This document shows positions 48,374 to 64,000 of a DNA stretch of 64,000 nucleotides, piece by piece. A program made the position numbers and the translations under genes. Location of the stretch: the NCBI RefSeq assembly GCF_003070885.1, contig NZ_CP028913.1, forward strand, positions 1,612,001-1,676,000, in the 5' to 3' direction. The DNA comes from Agromyces badenianii (GTDB lineage: Bacteria > Actinomycetota > Actinomycetes > Actinomycetales > Microbacteriaceae). Every line of letters starts with the position of its first letter. Positions within the stretch are counted from its first letter, which is position 1. The notes beneath the pieces were generated by a model. It saw only the letters and a program-made list of their open reading frames with translations, searched no databases and was not told the DNA's origin.

Positions 48374-48739
48374 TTACTTCTTCGGTGCCTGACCGCGACG
48401 GGTACGCAACTGGGTGAGTGCGTCGTCGAGCAGCGCGGCCGCCTCTTCGTCGGTGCGACGCTCCTTCACGTAGGCGAGATGCGTCTTGTACGGCTCGAGC
48501 TTCGAGACCGACGGCGGGTTCTCCCGGTCGCGGCCGGCCGGCAGACCGGTCGACGGGCTGTCGATCGTCTCGGGGATCTCTTCTTCGGGCAGGCTGGCGG
48601 CGAAGTGGCGCACGGTCTCGTTGCCGTGGGCGTCCCAGTAGCTGATCGCGACGCGATCGGCGTGGAAGCCGCGGTCCTGTTCGCCCATGGGGCCCGCTCC
48701 GACGCGTGACCCGCGGATGGCGCTGTTTCCTGATGCCAT
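48374..48739 (-). CDS. rbpA: RNA polymerase-binding protein RbpA
   Basis: A 121-residue actinobacterial RNA polymerase factor that stabilises the open complex with the primary sigma factor. The N-terminal tail (SAIRGSRVGAGPMGEQDRG), core beta domain (RVAISYWDAHGNETVRHFAA), basic linker and sigma-interacting helix region (PYKTHLAYVKERRTDEEAAA) are all present. The core differs from the Streptomyces/Mycobacterium form and is of the Microbacteriaceae kind. GGGAG precedes the ATG at 48739. Confidence 0.93.
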   Translation of the reverse strand: MASGNSAIRGSRVGAGPMGEQDRGFHADRVAISYWDAHGNETVRHFAASLPEEEIPETIDSPSTGLPAGRDRENPPSVSKLEPYKTHLAYVKERRTDEEAAALLDDALTQLRTRRGQAPKK

Positions 48740-48752
48740 GATGGTACTCCCG

Positions 48753-49004
48753 TCAGATTCCGGCGTCGAACTTGGTGATGAGCCCCAGCACGACGATGCA
48801 GGTGACCCACACGAGCCCGAGGATGACCGTGATGCGGTTCAGGTTGCGCTCGGCGACACCGGATGCACCGAGGCTCGACGTGACGCCGCCGCCGAACATG
48901 TCCGACAGACCGCCACCACGCCCCTTGTGCAACAGGATGAGCAGCGTCAGCAGCAGGCTCGTGAGACCGAGCAGCACCTGCAGGACGACCTGGAGAATCT
49001 CCAC
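48753..49004 (-). CDS. secG: Preprotein translocase subunit SecG
   Basis: An 83-residue, two-helix SecYEG subunit. VLLGLTSLLLTLLILLHKGR, the central GGGLSDMFGGGVTSSLGASG loop and a second helix VILGLVWVTCIVVLGLITKF are typical. The GTG start at 49004 has AAAGG about 9 nt before it; the frame extends upstream without similarity. It follows tpiA in the usual gap-pgk-tpi-secG order. Confidence 0.94.
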   Translation of the reverse strand: MEILQVVLQVLLGLTSLLLTLLILLHKGRGGGLSDMFGGGVTSSLGASGVAERNLNRITVILGLVWVTCIVVLGLITKFDAGI

Positions 49005-49112
49005 GGGTTGAACCTTTCCGGGCACGACAGATGGGTCGATGCCGACAATCGAGTATAGCGGGATACGCCGTCGTGCCCGGGAGCGCAATCGCGCGCTCCC
49101 GGGCACTCGCGT

Positions 49113-49901
49113 TCAGGCGCCGACGTGCTTCTTGAACCGCACGATGCTCGAGAACTCGTCGATGTCGAGGCTCGCGCCGCCGACGAGCGCGCCGTCGACG
49201 TTCGGCTCGCGCAGGAACGAGGCGATGTTCGCCGCCTTCACCGAGCCGCCGTAGAGCACGCGAGTCGACTGGGCGACCTCTTCGCCGAGGAGTTCCACGA
49301 GGAGCGCGCGAAGCGCGGCCGCGACCTGCTCGGCCTGGGCCGGCGTCGCCGCCTGGCCGGATCCGATCGCCCAGACGGGCTCGTAGGCGACGACGAGGCC
49401 CTTCGAGCCGTCGACGCCCTCGAGCGCCGCCCGCAGTTGGGCGACCGGCACGGCACTCGGCCCGTGCGTCTCGAGGTCGTCGGCGGTCTCGCCGACGCAG
49501 ACGACCGGCACGAGACCGTGGCGGTGCGCCGCCGCGACCTTGGCGTTGACCTCTGCGTCGGTCTCACCGTGCAGCGTGCGCCGCTCGGAGTGGCCGATGA
49601 TGACGTACGTGCAGTCGAGCTGCGCCAGGAACGCGCCCGAGATCTCGCCGGTGTATGCACCTGAGTCGTGCGCCGAGACATCCTGCGCGCCGTACCCGAT
49701 GGGCAGGGAGTCGGCCGCGACGAGCGTCTGCACCGAACGAAGGTCGGTGAACGGCGGGAACACGGCCACCTCGGCATCGGCGAAGTCGTGCTTCGCGTCG
49801 GCGAGGGCCCATGCGAGCTTCTGCACGAACGCGATCGCCTGCAGGTGGTCGAGGTTCATCTTCCAGTTGCCTGCGATGAACGGGGTGCGCTTCACTGCCA
49901 T
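49113..49901 (-). CDS. tpiA: Triosephosphate isomerase
   Basis: A 262-residue TIM barrel interconverting dihydroxyacetone phosphate and glyceraldehyde 3-phosphate. FIAGNWKMNLDHL gives the N-terminal Asn/Lys, YVIIGHSERR the catalytic His, and VVAYEPVWAIGSG the catalytic Glu. ATG at 49901 overlaps the pgk end by 10 nt. Confidence 0.98.
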   Translation of the reverse strand: MAVKRTPFIAGNWKMNLDHLQAIAFVQKLAWALADAKHDFADAEVAVFPPFTDLRSVQTLVAADSLPIGYGAQDVSAHDSGAYTGEISGAFLAQLDCTYVIIGHSERRTLHGETDAEVNAKVAAAHRHGLVPVVCVGETADDLETHGPSAVPVAQLRAALEGVDGSKGLVVAYEPVWAIGSGQAATPAQAEQVAAALRALLVELLGEEVAQSTRVLYGGSVKAANIASFLREPNVDGALVGGASLDIDEFSSIVRFKKHVGA

Positions 49902-51106
49902 CCGAGGACCTCCAGTCCGGGGAGCTTCTTTCCTTCGAGGAACTCGAGGCTCGCGCCTCCGCCGGTCGAGATGTGACCGAACTGTGCGTCCTCGAAGCCG
50001 AGTTGGCGAACGGCGGCCGCCGAATCGCCGCCGCCGACGACGCTGAGTCCGTCGACCTGGGTGAGCGCCTCGGCGACCACGCGGGTTCCCGCTGCGAACG
50101 GGGCGAGTTCGAACACGCCCATCGGCCCGTTCCAGAACACCGTCTTCGAACCCCGGATGCGGTCCGCGAAGGCGGCCGCCGTCTCAGGGCCGATATCGAG
50201 CCCGAGACCGGATGCTCCGAACGGCGTCTGCTCGATGGCCTCAGCCGGTGCAACGACGTGCTCGGCGTCGGCCGAGAACGACGCCGCCACGACGACGTCG
50301 CTCGGCAGGACGATGTCGACGCCGCGCTCAGCCGCCTCCGTCAGGTAGCCCTGCACCGTTTCGATCTGGTCGGCCTCGAGCAGGCTCGAACCGACCTTGT
50401 GCCCCTGGGCGGCGAGGAAGGTGAACAGCATGCCGCCGCCGACCAGCAACGCGTCGACTCGCGGCAGCAGGTGCGCGATGACGCCGAGCTTGTCGGAGAC
50501 CTTCGAACCGCCGAGCACGACCGTGTACGGGCGCTCGGGGTTCTCGGTGAGCCGGTCGAGCACGTCGAGCTCGGCCGCGATGAGCAGGCCGGCCGCGCTC
50601 GGGCGCAACTGCTCGAGCTCGAAGACGCTCGCCTGCTTGCGATGCACGACGCCGAATCCGTCGGAGACGACCGCATCGGCGAACTCGGCGAGCTCTCCGG
50701 CGAACGCCGTGCGCTCGGCCTCGTTCTTCGAGGTCTCGCCGGGGTTGAACCGCAGGTTCTCGAGCACGAGCACCTCGCCGTCGCCGAGCGCCGCGACCTT
50801 CGACGCGGCATCCGCTCCGACGGTGTCGGCCGCGAAGGCGACCGGTGCGTCGAGCAGTTCGCCGAGGCGGGCCGCGACCGGCGCGAGGCTGTATCGGGGG
50901 TCGGGTGCGCCATCGGGGCGCCCGAGGTGGGAGACCACGATCACGCGGGCGCCTTGGGCGACGAGCGCCGCAAGGGTGGGGACCGACGCCCGCACGCGGC
51001 CGTCGTCCGTGATGACCGTGTCCCGGAGGGGGACGTTCAGGTCACAACGGACGACGACGCGCTTGCCGGCGAGCGGACCGAGGGAGTCGATCGTTCGCAG
51101 GGTCAC
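49892..51106 (-). CDS. pgk: Phosphoglycerate kinase
   Basis: A 404-residue kinase producing ATP from 1,3-bisphosphoglycerate. KRVVVRCDLNVPL, VIVVSHLGRPDG, VLGGSKVSDKLGVI and SVVGGGDSAAAVRQLG are the family landmarks. The GTG at 51106, 11 nt after gap, has only a weak GAGAACC site, suggesting coupling to gap translation. Confidence 0.97.
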   Translation of the reverse strand: MTLRTIDSLGPLAGKRVVVRCDLNVPLRDTVITDDGRVRASVPTLAALVAQGARVIVVSHLGRPDGAPDPRYSLAPVAARLGELLDAPVAFAADTVGADAASKVAALGDGEVLVLENLRFNPGETSKNEAERTAFAGELAEFADAVVSDGFGVVHRKQASVFELEQLRPSAAGLLIAAELDVLDRLTENPERPYTVVLGGSKVSDKLGVIAHLLPRVDALLVGGGMLFTFLAAQGHKVGSSLLEADQIETVQGYLTEAAERGVDIVLPSDVVVAASFSADAEHVVAPAEAIEQTPFGASGLGLDIGPETAAAFADRIRGSKTVFWNGPMGVFELAPFAAGTRVVAEALTQVDGLSVVGGGDSAAAVRQLGFEDAQFGHISTGGGASLEFLEGKKLPGLEVLGWQ

Positions 51107-51117
51107 TGGTTCTCGAT

Positions 51118-52218
<1,101 letters not shown>

Positions 52219-52845
52219 TTACGACAGTAGCAGCAGCCCTGAGGTCTTCTCACCCGCCGTCTGGAACCGCTTCTGGACGTTTTCCCAGTTCGCGATGCCC
52301 CAGAACGCCTTGACGTAATCGGCGCGCACGTTCTTGTAGTCGAGGTAGTACGCGTGCTCCCAGACGTCGAGCATGAGCAGCGGCACGATGCCGGCGGGCA
52401 GGTTGCCCTGCTGGTCGAAGAACTGCACGATGATCAGGCGTTCTCCGATGGAGTCCCACGCCAGCACCGCCCAGCCCGAGCCCTGCACGCCCAGCGCGGT
52501 CGCCGTGAAGTGCGCCTGGAACTTGTCGAAGGAACCGAAGTGGTCGTCGATCGCCGCGGCCAGCTCACCGGTGGGCTTGTCACCGCCGTCGGGCGAGAGG
52601 TTCGTCCAGAAGATCGAGTGGTTGACGTGGCCGCCGAGGTTGAAGGCAAGGTCCTTCTCGAGCTTGTTGACGTTCGCGAGGTTGCCCGAGTCACGGGCCT
52701 CGGCGAGCTGGGCGAGTGCGGTGTTCGCGCCCGTCACGTACGCCTGGTGGTGCTTCGAGTGGTGCAGCTCCATGATCGTGCCGCTGATCGCCGGCGCGAG
52801 CGCCGAGTAGTCGTAGGGCAGATCGGGGAGGGTGTAGTCAGCCAT
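52219..52845 (-). CDS. sodA: Superoxide dismutase, Mn/Fe family
   Basis: A 208-residue cytoplasmic dismutase. Metal ligands lie in [13 protein letters not shown] (His), [13 protein letters not shown] (His) and [15 protein letters not shown] (Asp and His). The [14 protein letters not shown] segment and Gln in VQFFDQQGN are consistent with the Mn type, but metal choice cannot be settled. It is placed between whiA and gap, with its own promoter and terminator. Confidence 0.96.
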   Translation of the reverse strand: MADYTLPDLPYDYSALAPAISGTIMELHHSKHHQAYVTGANTALAQLAEARDSGNLANVNKLEKDLAFNLGGHVNHSIFWTNLSPDGGDKPTGELAAAIDDHFGSFDKFQAHFTATALGVQGSGWAVLAWDSIGERLIIVQFFDQQGNLPAGIVPLLMLDVWEHAYYLDYKNVRADYVKAFWGIANWENVQKRFQTAGEKTSGLLLLS

Positions 52846-52911
52846 TGCTTCTCCTTGTCAGATGCGCCGGGGCGTCCGGGCGTATCCCCGGGGTTCCGCG
52901 GCTGCCTTCCG

Positions 52912-52942
52912 AGTCTATGCCCGCCGCGCGGAGGCACGCCAA
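52912..52942 (-). promoter_or_regulatory. Probable sodA promoter
   Basis: TTGGCG (52937-52942) and TAGACT (52912-52917) on the minus strand, 19 nt apart, would start transcription about 60 nt before sodA. The rest of 52846-53047 shows nothing else. Confidence 0.5.
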
Positions 52943-53047
52943 GTGTGCACGGGGGTTGACACTGCATGACGCGCAGCGCGCTCGCGAACCCGGTTCACCG
53001 AGCCTGCCGTCACGGGCGGGACCAACGGGCGACCTGGGGCCGTCGCC

Positions 53048-54028
53048 TCAGACCTCGTCGAGATCCGCCGGAAGACTCGCTTCGGTGCCCGGCACGCCGA
53101 GGTCGGCGGCGCGCTTGTCGGCCATGGCGAGCAGGCGGCGGATACGGCCTGCGACCGCGTCTTTCGTCATCGGCGGGTCGGCGTAGTGGCCGAGTTCGTC
53201 GAGACTCGCCTCACGGTGCGAGAGCCGAAGCTCACCCGCGTACTTCAAGTGGTCGGGGATCCCGTCGCCGAGCAGTTCCATCGCACGCTCGACTCGAGCG
53301 CACGCCGCAACGGCGGCCTGCGCCGATCGGCGCAGATTCGCGTCGTCGAAGTTCACGAGGCGATTGGCCGTGGCACGCACCTCGCGGCGCTGGCGCAGCT
53401 CCTCCCAGTTGCGCACCGTGTCGGTGGCCCCCATCACGGCGAGCATCGCGCTGATCGCCTCCCCGTCACGGATGACGACGCGGTGCACGCCGCGCACCTC
53501 TCTCGCCTTCGCCGAGATGCCGAGCCGGCCGGCCGCACCGACGAGCGCCATCGCGGTCTCATTGCCGGGGCAGGTGACCTCGAGCGCGGCCGAGCGGCCC
53601 GGATCGGTCAAGCTCCCCTTGGCCAGGAACGCGCCGCGCCAGATCGCCGCCACCTCGTCGCGGGATCCGGTCGTGAGCTTGTTCGGCAGACCGCGCACCG
53701 GGCGGCGTCGCGCATCGAGCAGTCCGGTCTGGCGAGCGAGAGTCTCTCCCCCGTCGAGCACACGCACGAGGTATTGGTTCGAGCGCCGCATACCCGTCGG
53801 CGAGATCACCGAGACATCCGGGCGCACCCCGTAGATCTCGGCCAGGTCACGAGTCACCCGTCGCACTAGGGTCGGCGAATCGAGCTCCGCTTCGATCGCG
53901 ATGCGGTTCGAGATGATGTGCAGTCCGCCGGCGAACCGCAGGATCGATGCGAGCTCAGCGATCCTGACCCCCGTCTTGGACACCTCGACGCGCGCCAGTT
54001 CCTCTTTCACGTCAGCGGTCAGTGCCAC
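53048..54028 (-). CDS. whiA: DNA-binding protein WhiA
   Basis: A 326-residue regulator with a degenerate LAGLIDADG homing-endonuclease fold and a C-terminal helix-turn-helix; in sporulating actinobacteria it acts with WhiB, elsewhere it affects division. Family pieces: [57 protein letters not shown] and [20 protein letters not shown]. Found in the conserved uvrC-rapZ-whiA order. Confidence 0.96.
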   Translation of the reverse strand: MALTADVKEELARVEVSKTGVRIAELASILRFAGGLHIISNRIAIEAELDSPTLVRRVTRDLAEIYGVRPDVSVISPTGMRRSNQYLVRVLDGGETLARQTGLLDARRRPVRGLPNKLTTGSRDEVAAIWRGAFLAKGSLTDPGRSAALEVTCPGNETAMALVGAAGRLGISAKAREVRGVHRVVIRDGEAISAMLAVMGATDTVRNWEELRQRREVRATANRLVNFDDANLRRSAQAAVAACARVERAMELLGDGIPDHLKYAGELRLSHREASLDELGHYADPPMTKDAVAGRIRRLLAMADKRAADLGVPGTEASLPADLDEV

Positions 54029-54067
54029 TTCGTCGTCCCATCTCTCATCTTGTCGCGTGGCCGTCGA

Positions 54068-54946
54068 TCACTCGCGGCCGAGATCCCGGTCTTTCACACT
54101 CACCACGACACCGGGCAATGCGGCGATGCGCTCGCTCAGCTCGCGCACCAGGGCGACGGAGCGGTGCTTGCCGCCGGTGCATCCGATCGCGATCGTGGCA
54201 TGTCGTTTGTTCTCACGCTGGTACCCGGCGAGCACGGGCTCGAGCGCCTTGGCGTACGCATCGAGGAACTCGACCGCGCCGGGCTGGCCCAGCACGTACT
54301 CGGCGACAACCGCATCGTTGCCGGTGAGATGGCGGAGTTCGGGAACCCAGAAGGGATTCGGGAGGAACCTGGCGTCGGCCACGAGGTCGGCGTCGGAGGG
54401 CACGCCGTACTTGAAACCGAAGCTCTCCATGGTGATGCGAAGCCCGGCATGGCCGGCTTCGGCGAACGTCTCGGTGACGAGGTTCGCGAGCTGGTGGATG
54501 TTCAGGTCGGAGGTGTCGACAAGGATGTCGCTCGCTCCGCGCAACTCGGCGAGTCGCCCACGTTCGGCTCCGATGCCGTCGAGCAGCGTGCCGTTGCCCT
54601 GCAATGGGTGCGGGCGTCGCACCGACTCGAACCGCCGAACGAGCACGGCGTCGGTCGCGTCGAGGAAGACGACGCGAACGTTGACGCCCGTGCGCAGCGC
54701 CTGGATGATCTCGCGCAGCTCCGAGAAGAAGTCGCCGCCGCGAATGTCGACGATCGCGGCGATGCGCGGCAGTGACGTGCCGGCCCGTTCGACGAGTTCG
54801 ACGAGAGGGCGCAGCATCTGCGGCGGCAGGTTGTCGACGACGTACCAGCCCAGGTCTTCGAGCGCATTGCCGACGGTGGAACGCCCCGCGCCAGACATGC
54901 CCGTGACGATCAGCATCTCCTGCTGTTCGGAATCAGCGGTCATCAT
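54068..54946 (-). CDS. rapZ: RNase adapter protein RapZ (YvcJ family)
   Basis: A 292-residue P-loop nucleotide-binding protein. Walker A is GMSGAGRST near the N-terminus; [47 protein letters not shown] and [13 protein letters not shown] are diagnostic. In E. coli it steers GlmZ decay; in Gram-positives its role is less clear. ATG at 54946 (MM...) is about 7 nt after AAGGGGG; the second ATG is equally possible. Confidence 0.95.
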   Translation of the reverse strand: MMTADSEQQEMLIVTGMSGAGRSTVGNALEDLGWYVVDNLPPQMLRPLVELVERAGTSLPRIAAIVDIRGGDFFSELREIIQALRTGVNVRVVFLDATDAVLVRRFESVRRPHPLQGNGTLLDGIGAERGRLAELRGASDILVDTSDLNIHQLANLVTETFAEAGHAGLRITMESFGFKYGVPSDADLVADARFLPNPFWVPELRHLTGNDAVVAEYVLGQPGAVEFLDAYAKALEPVLAGYQRENKRHATIAIGCTGGKHRSVALVRELSERIAALPGVVVSVKDRDLGRE

Positions 54947-54978
54947 GTCGAGGCCCCCTTCCGTGTCGACACCCAAGC

Positions 54979-57003
54979 CTATCGGGGTGCGGGGGCCACA
55001 TCCGCGTGCAGGGCGCGGTGCACGGTCGCCGCAAGCGTCGGGCCGATGCCCTTCACCTCGGCGATGTCGGTCTCGGATGCCGCGCGCAGCTGCTTCACGG
55101 AGCCGAAATGCCGCAGCAGCTCCTTCACCCGCGACGGCCCGAGCCCCGGGATATCGGACAGCACACTGCCGATGTCGCGCTTCCGGCGCTGCCGCTGATG
55201 GGTGATCGCGAAGCGGTGCGCCTCGTCTCGCACCCGCTGGAAGAGGAAGAGCGCGTCGCTGTTGCGGGGCAGGATCACCGGGTAGTCGCCGTCGGGCGTC
55301 CAGATCTCTTCGAGGCGCTTGGCGATGCCGCACAGGTAGATGCCCTCGACACCCGACTCCTCGAGTGCCCGCGCGGCGGCGGCGACCTGCGGCTGCCCGC
55401 CGTCGACCACGAGCAGATTCGGACGGTAGGCGAACCTCTTTCGACGATCGGATGCCGCGGCATCCGTCTCGCCGTCGCTCGCCGCGATCTCGGCTGAGAC
55501 GCCTGCTGCCGCGCCGCCGACTGCGGCGTCGAGTTCACGGCCGTCTGCGGCACCGACCCCGATCGACCCCGGGTCCGACTCGATCGGCGAACCGATCGAG
55601 TCGGGCGCCTTCAGGTATGCGAGCCGTCGCGTCAGCACCTGGTGGATCGAGTCGGTGTCGTCGGTGGAATTCGGAATGGTGAAACGGCGGTACTCGTCTT
55701 TGCGCGGCAGCCCGTCTTCGAAGACCACCATCGACGCGACGATGTTCGTGCCGCTGAGATGGGAGACGTCGTAGCACTCGATGCGCAGCGGCGCGTCGGC
55801 CATGCCGAGCGCCTCCTGGATGTCTTCGAGGGCGCGGGAACGTGTCGTGAAGTCGGCGCTGCGCCGCGTCTTGTACAGCATGAGCGTCTGCTTCGCGTTC
55901 TGCGTCGCCGTTGCCAGCAGTGCCGCCTTGTCGCCGCGTTGCGCGGCGCGCAATCGCACCTTGCGCCCGGCGATCGATCCGAGCCAGGTCTCGACCGCAT
56001 CGGCGTCGTCGGGCAGTTCGGGAACGACGACCTCGGCGGGCGGGACGATGCCATCGCCGTAGGCGTTCTGCACCACCGAGTCGACGAGGTCGCCGAGCGG
56101 CACATCGAGCTCCTTGTCGACCGTCCACGAGCGGACACCGCGGATCCGGCCTCCGCGCACGATGAACAGCTGCACCGCAGCAGCCAGTTCGTCGTGATCG
56201 ATGCCGAACACGTCGATGTCGACCTTCTCGCCGAGCACGACCGCGCTCTTCTCGAAGAACGACGTCGCCGCCTGCAACCGGTCTCGCAATCGGGCCGCCG
56301 ACTCGTAGTCCTGCACGGCCGCGGCCGCCCGCATGCGCTGCGTGAGTTCACCGATGATGCGCCGGTCTTGATTCTGCATGAAGGACACGAAGCGATCGAC
56401 GTTCTCGCGGTGCTCCTCGATGCTCACGCGGCCCGAGCACGGACCGAAGCAGCGCCCGATCTGCCCGGCGAAGCAGGGCTTGCCGCTGGCCATCGCGCGG
56501 CGGTAGTCGGAGTCTTTGCAGGTGCGGATCGGGAACAGCTTGAGCAGGATCTCGAGCGTCTCGTTGACCGCCCAGACCTTCGGGTACGGCCCGAAGTACC
56601 GAGCGCCGCGAATGTTGCGATTGCGGGTGACGACCGCTCGCGGCGCCTCGTCGCCGAGTGTCACGGCGAGGTACGGATAGGACTTGTCGTCTTTGAACTG
56701 CACGTTGAACGGCGGATCGAACTCGTTGATCCAGGTGAACTCGAGCTGCAGCGCCTCGACCTCGTTGGCGACGACCGTCCATTCGACGGAAGCGGCCGTG
56801 GTGACCATGCGGCGCGTTCGTTCGTGCAGTGTGCGCAGCGGAGCGAAGTAGTTCGACAGCCGCGCGCGCAGGTTCTTCGCCTTGCCGACGTAGAGCACAC
56901 GCCGATCAGCGTCACGGAAGCGGTAGACACCCGGAGCGGTGGGAATCTCGCCCTTCTTCGGGCGATACGGGACGCCCTCGGTGCTCGACAGAACTGTGCT
57001 CAT
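54979..57003 (-). CDS. uvrC: Excinuclease ABC subunit UvrC
   Basis: A 674-residue dual-incision nuclease of nucleotide excision repair. N-terminal GIY-YIG domain ([20 protein letters not shown]), Cys-rich [21 protein letters not shown] helix pair ([20 protein letters not shown]), RNase H-like domain with VVDGGQPQ (Asp near 533), and a C-terminal helix-hairpin-helix ([20 protein letters not shown]). About 50 extra Ala/Ser/Asp/Gly-rich residues lie at roughly 465-520, just before the second nuclease motif. It starts 4 nt after uvrA. Confidence 0.97.
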   Translation of the reverse strand: MSTVLSSTEGVPYRPKKGEIPTAPGVYRFRDADRRVLYVGKAKNLRARLSNYFAPLRTLHERTRRMVTTAASVEWTVVANEVEALQLEFTWINEFDPPFNVQFKDDKSYPYLAVTLGDEAPRAVVTRNRNIRGARYFGPYPKVWAVNETLEILLKLFPIRTCKDSDYRRAMASGKPCFAGQIGRCFGPCSGRVSIEEHRENVDRFVSFMQNQDRRIIGELTQRMRAAAAVQDYESAARLRDRLQAATSFFEKSAVVLGEKVDIDVFGIDHDELAAAVQLFIVRGGRIRGVRSWTVDKELDVPLGDLVDSVVQNAYGDGIVPPAEVVVPELPDDADAVETWLGSIAGRKVRLRAAQRGDKAALLATATQNAKQTLMLYKTRRSADFTTRSRALEDIQEALGMADAPLRIECYDVSHLSGTNIVASMVVFEDGLPRKDEYRRFTIPNSTDDTDSIHQVLTRRLAYLKAPDSIGSPIESDPGSIGVGAADGRELDAAVGGAAAGVSAEIAASDGETDAAASDRRKRFAYRPNLLVVDGGQPQVAAAARALEESGVEGIYLCGIAKRLEEIWTPDGDYPVILPRNSDALFLFQRVRDEAHRFAITHQRQRRKRDIGSVLSDIPGLGPSRVKELLRHFGSVKQLRAASETDIAEVKGIGPTLAATVHRALHADVAPAPR

Positions 57004-57007
57004 CGCC

Positions 57008-59899
<2,892 letters not shown>

Positions 59900-59954
59900 C
59901 CTTCGAGTTTAGAGAGCACCACCGACATGGATGCCTCGACTGCACGTGCTCTGA

Positions 59955-59970
59955 GCGAACATACGTTCGA
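59955..59970. promoter_or_regulatory. LexA (SOS) box upstream of uvrA
   Basis: GCGAACATACGTTCGA matches the actinobacterial LexA palindrome TCGAAC-N4-GTTCGA at all but the first base. It lies 56-71 nt before the uvrA start. On the minus strand it contains TATGTT, a possible -10 of an upstream promoter. Confidence 0.75.
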
Positions 59971-60063
59971 ACGAGCGAAGCAACCCGGCCTCGAGCAGCG
60001 CTGAGCCTGCGACGCGGAACCGCCGACTCACCTGCCGTTTCGGGCGAGCGGCATACCGATCGT

Positions 60064-62130
<2,067 letters not shown>

Positions 62131-62159
62131 GCGCTCCAGTCTACGAGCGCCCGCTGACA

Positions 62160-62774
62160 CTACGCCCGGGAGCGGCGCTCCTCGTTGATGCGGTGCCAGA
62201 GCGCGTCGGTCTGGCTCATCGTATGGGCCAGCGAACCGTCGGTGTCGATCACGACGTCGGCGATCGCGAGCCGGGCGGTGTTGTCGACCTGCGCATCGAC
62301 CCGCGCCTCGGCCTGGTTCTGCTCGAGGCCGCGAAGTTCGACGAGGCGCTCGACCTGGGTGCGGCGCGGCGCGTTGGTCACGACGATCAGGTCGAAGGGG
62401 TGGTCGACGGCGGCCTCGATGAGCAGGGGCACGTCGTAGACCACGACAGCATCGGGGTCGTCTTGCTCGGCCTTCGCGATGAGCCGGTTGGAGAGCTCGC
62501 GAACCGCGGGGTGCACGATCGCGTTCAGCTTCTCGAGGGCGACCGGATTGCCGAAGACGTGTTCGCCGAGCTTCGCACGATCGAGCGACCCGTCACGGCG
62601 AAGCACGTCGGGGCCGAACTCCTCGACGACCGCCGCGAGTGCCGGGGTGCCAGGCTCGACCACACGACGAGCGAGCTGGTCGGCATCGATGTGCACGGCG
62701 CCGTGCTCGTAGAGCCGGCGCGCGACAGTGGATTTTCCTGAGGCGATGCCGCCCGTGAGGCCGATCAGATACAC
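62160..62774 (-). CDS. coaE: Dephospho-CoA kinase
   Basis: A 204-residue kinase for the last step of CoA synthesis. P-loop [34 protein letters not shown] and [18 protein letters not shown] are typical. GTG at 62774 is 7 nt after TAGAGT (62782-62787), fitting a leaderless message; a GTG two codons earlier is an alternative. It lies downstream of rpsA after a terminator-like hairpin. Confidence 0.95.
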   Translation of the reverse strand: MYLIGLTGGIASGKSTVARRLYEHGAVHIDADQLARRVVEPGTPALAAVVEEFGPDVLRRDGSLDRAKLGEHVFGNPVALEKLNAIVHPAVRELSNRLIAKAEQDDPDAVVVYDVPLLIEAAVDHPFDLIVVTNAPRRTQVERLVELRGLEQNQAEARVDAQVDNTARLAIADVVIDTDGSLAHTMSQTDALWHRINEERRSRA

Positions 62775-62834
62775 GCCCACCACTCTAGCCGTGCGATCGC
62801 CGGGCGCGGCGTCCACCGAGGGCACCGTGTACGC

Positions 62835-62869
62835 CGGAAGGCCGGCCCCCCGAGGGGACCGGCCTTCCG
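62835..62869 (-). terminator. Hairpin terminator of rpsA
   Basis: CGGAAGGCCGG-C-CCC pairs with GGGA-CCGGCCTTCCG (one mismatch) about 15 nt after the rpsA stop and before coaE. Confidence 0.75.
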
Positions 62870-62884
62870 TATCGCGGATCGCGA

Positions 62885-64000
62885 CTAGTTGTTGCTCGAG
62901 AGCTTCTCGCGCAGCGCCGCGAGCGACGCGTCGTCGGCGAGGGTGCCCGCGCCGGCCGAGTCGCTCGAGAACGATGCAGCGCTCGAGGTGAACGAGTCGT
63001 CGGCCACAGCAGCAGCGTTCGCCGCGGCGACCTGCTTCTTGTGGGCCTCCCAACGAGCCTGGGCGGCAGCGTAGTCCTGCTCCCACTTCTCGCGCTGGGC
63101 CTCGAAGCCCTCGCGCCACTCGTTGGTCTCGGAGTCGAAGCCCTCGGGGTACTTGTAGTTGCCCTGCTCGTCGTACTCGGTGAGCATGCCGTAGAGCGCC
63201 GGGTCGAACTCGGTGCCCTCGGGGTCGACGCCCTCGTTCGCCTGCTTCAGCGAGAGCGAGATGCGGCGACGCTCGAGGTCGATGTCGATGACCTTGACGA
63301 AGACCTCTTCGCCGACCGACACGACCTGCTCTGCGAGCTCGACGTGCTTGCCGGAGAGCTCGGAGATGTGGACGAGGCCCTCGATGCCGTCGGCGACGCG
63401 AACGAACGCACCGAACGGAACGAGCTTCGTGACCTTACCCGGGGCGACCTGACCGATCGCGTGGGTACGGGCGAAGACCTGCCACGGGTCCTCCTGCGTC
63501 GCCTTGAGCGACAGCGAGACGCGCTCGCGGTCGAGCTCGACGGAGAGCACCTCGACGGTGACCTCCTGGCCGACCTCGACGACCTCGCTGGCGTGCTCGA
63601 TGTGCTTCCACGAGAGCTCGGAGACGTGGACGAGACCGTCGACGCCACCGAGGTCGACGAACGCACCGAAGTTGACGATCGACGAGATGACGCCCTTGCG
63701 GATCTGGCCCGGGTGGAGGTTCGCGAGGAACGTCGAACGCGACTCGGACTGCGTCTGCTCGAGGAGCGCGCGGCGCGAGAGCACGACGTTGTTGCGGTTC
63801 TTGTCGAGCTCGAGGATCTTCGCCTCGATCTCCTGGCCGAGGTACGGCGTGAGGTCGCGCACGCGGCGGAGCTCGATGAGCGACGCCGGGAGGAAGCCGC
63901 GCAGGCCGATGTCGACGATCAGGCCGCCCTTGACGACCTCGATGACCGAACCGGTCACGACGCCATCGGCTTCCTTGATCTTCTCCACGTCGCCCCAGGC
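62885..64000 (-). CDS. rpsA: 30S ribosomal protein bS1, start outside window
   Basis: The last 371 residues of ribosomal protein S1; the frame is open to the window edge, where A-W-G-D precedes VEKIKEADGVV. Three full S1 repeats and part of another are visible (GGLIVDIGLRGFLPASLIEL; KGVISSIVNFGAFVDLGGVD; GKVTKLVPFGAFVRVADGIE), followed by the acidic and Ser/Ala-rich C-terminal tail of actinobacterial S1. It initiates mRNA binding by the ribosome. Abundant leaderless genes nearby would not need it. Confidence 0.97.
   Translation of the reverse strand, partial: AWGDVEKIKEADGVVTGSVIEVVKGGLIVDIGLRGFLPASLIELRRVRDLTPYLGQEIEAKILELDKNRNNVVLSRRALLEQTQSESRSTFLANLHPGQIRKGVISSIVNFGAFVDLGGVDGLVHVSELSWKHIEHASEVVEVGQEVTVEVLSVELDRERVSLSLKATQEDPWQVFARTHAIGQVAPGKVTKLVPFGAFVRVADGIEGLVHISELSGKHVELAEQVVSVGEEVFVKVIDIDLERRRISLSLKQANEGVDPEGTEFDPALYGMLTEYDEQGNYKYPEGFDSETNEWREGFEAQREKWEQDYAAAQARWEAHKKQVAAANAAAVADDSFTSSAASFSSDSAGAGTLADDASLAALREKLSSNN

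Noticed and set aside
62131..62159. LexA box in front of uvrB
   Set aside because: No GTTCG/CGAAC palindrome is present between coaE and uvrB.

Overview
The window looks like a core chromosomal segment of a high-GC Actinomycetota, most likely a member of the Microbacteriaceae. I infer this from the roughly 70% GC composition, the many GTG starts, the presence of RbpA, WhiA and OpcA, the actinobacterial types of ValS and IleS, and a gene order in which the heme A genes, the pentose phosphate genes, rbpA-secG, the glycolytic tpi-pgk-gap genes, whiA-rapZ-uvrC-uvrA, uvrB, coaE and rpsA follow one another. Genus cannot be fixed from the sequence alone.

Layout. 1-2671: end of a 2-oxoacid dehydrogenase operon (E1 alpha, E1 beta, E2). 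2688-4750: a small membrane protein, a glutathione-peroxidase-like enzyme and a DUF457-type membrane protein. 4890-7962: an accessory-looking, less GC-rich stretch with an orphan 505-residue gene, a partial direct repeat of a tRNA-Ala 3' half, an S4-domain gene, a truncated gene fragment, an excisionase-like gene and the intact tRNA-Ala(GGC). 8054-14809: rsfS, a proline-rich membrane-anchored protein, nadD, a small membrane protein, proA, proB, obg, rpmA and rplU. 14810-15859: a structured rplU leader and a DUF4031 gene that seems to have been interrupted by a segment carrying a small membrane protein. 15848-19437: RNase E/G and a VKOR-type protein. 19492-25701: ileS-folC-DUF4233-ndk as an overlapping operon under an ileS T-box, then a YtrA-like GntR regulator divergent from an MHS-type transporter (25835-27172). 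27310-33565: valS, an acetyltransferase, a small unknown gene, a methyltransferase and an M3 peptidase. 33626-37741: SUF iron-sulfur operon (sufB, sufD, Rieske ferredoxin, sufC, sufT). 37994-39837: ctaA and ctaB. 40164-48273: tkt, tal, pgi, zwf, opcA and pgl. 48374-52845: rbpA, secG, tpiA, pgk, gap and sodA. 53048-64000: whiA, rapZ, uvrC, uvrA, uvrB, coaE and the start-truncated rpsA.

How the genes work together. The 2-oxoacid dehydrogenase, glycolytic and pentose phosphate blocks give central carbon flow and NADPH. ctaA and ctaB supply heme A for the terminal oxidase, and the SUF operon supplies Fe-S clusters. uvrABC provide nucleotide excision repair; a LexA-type box lies upstream of uvrA. 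Translation is strongly represented (ileS, valS, rpsA, rplU, rpmA, obg, rsfS).

Notable non-coding structure. A recurrent layout, a TANNNT hexamer exactly 6-7 nt before an ATG or GTG, suggests that at least a dozen genes here give leaderless mRNAs. An octamer, CGGATGCC/GGCATCCG, seems far more frequent than base composition predicts and occurs as inverted pairs, one of them in an apparent terminator. The best candidate for something undescribed is the accessory stretch next to tRNA-Ala with its orphan gene, followed by the split DUF4031 locus. I see no clear complete novel system.
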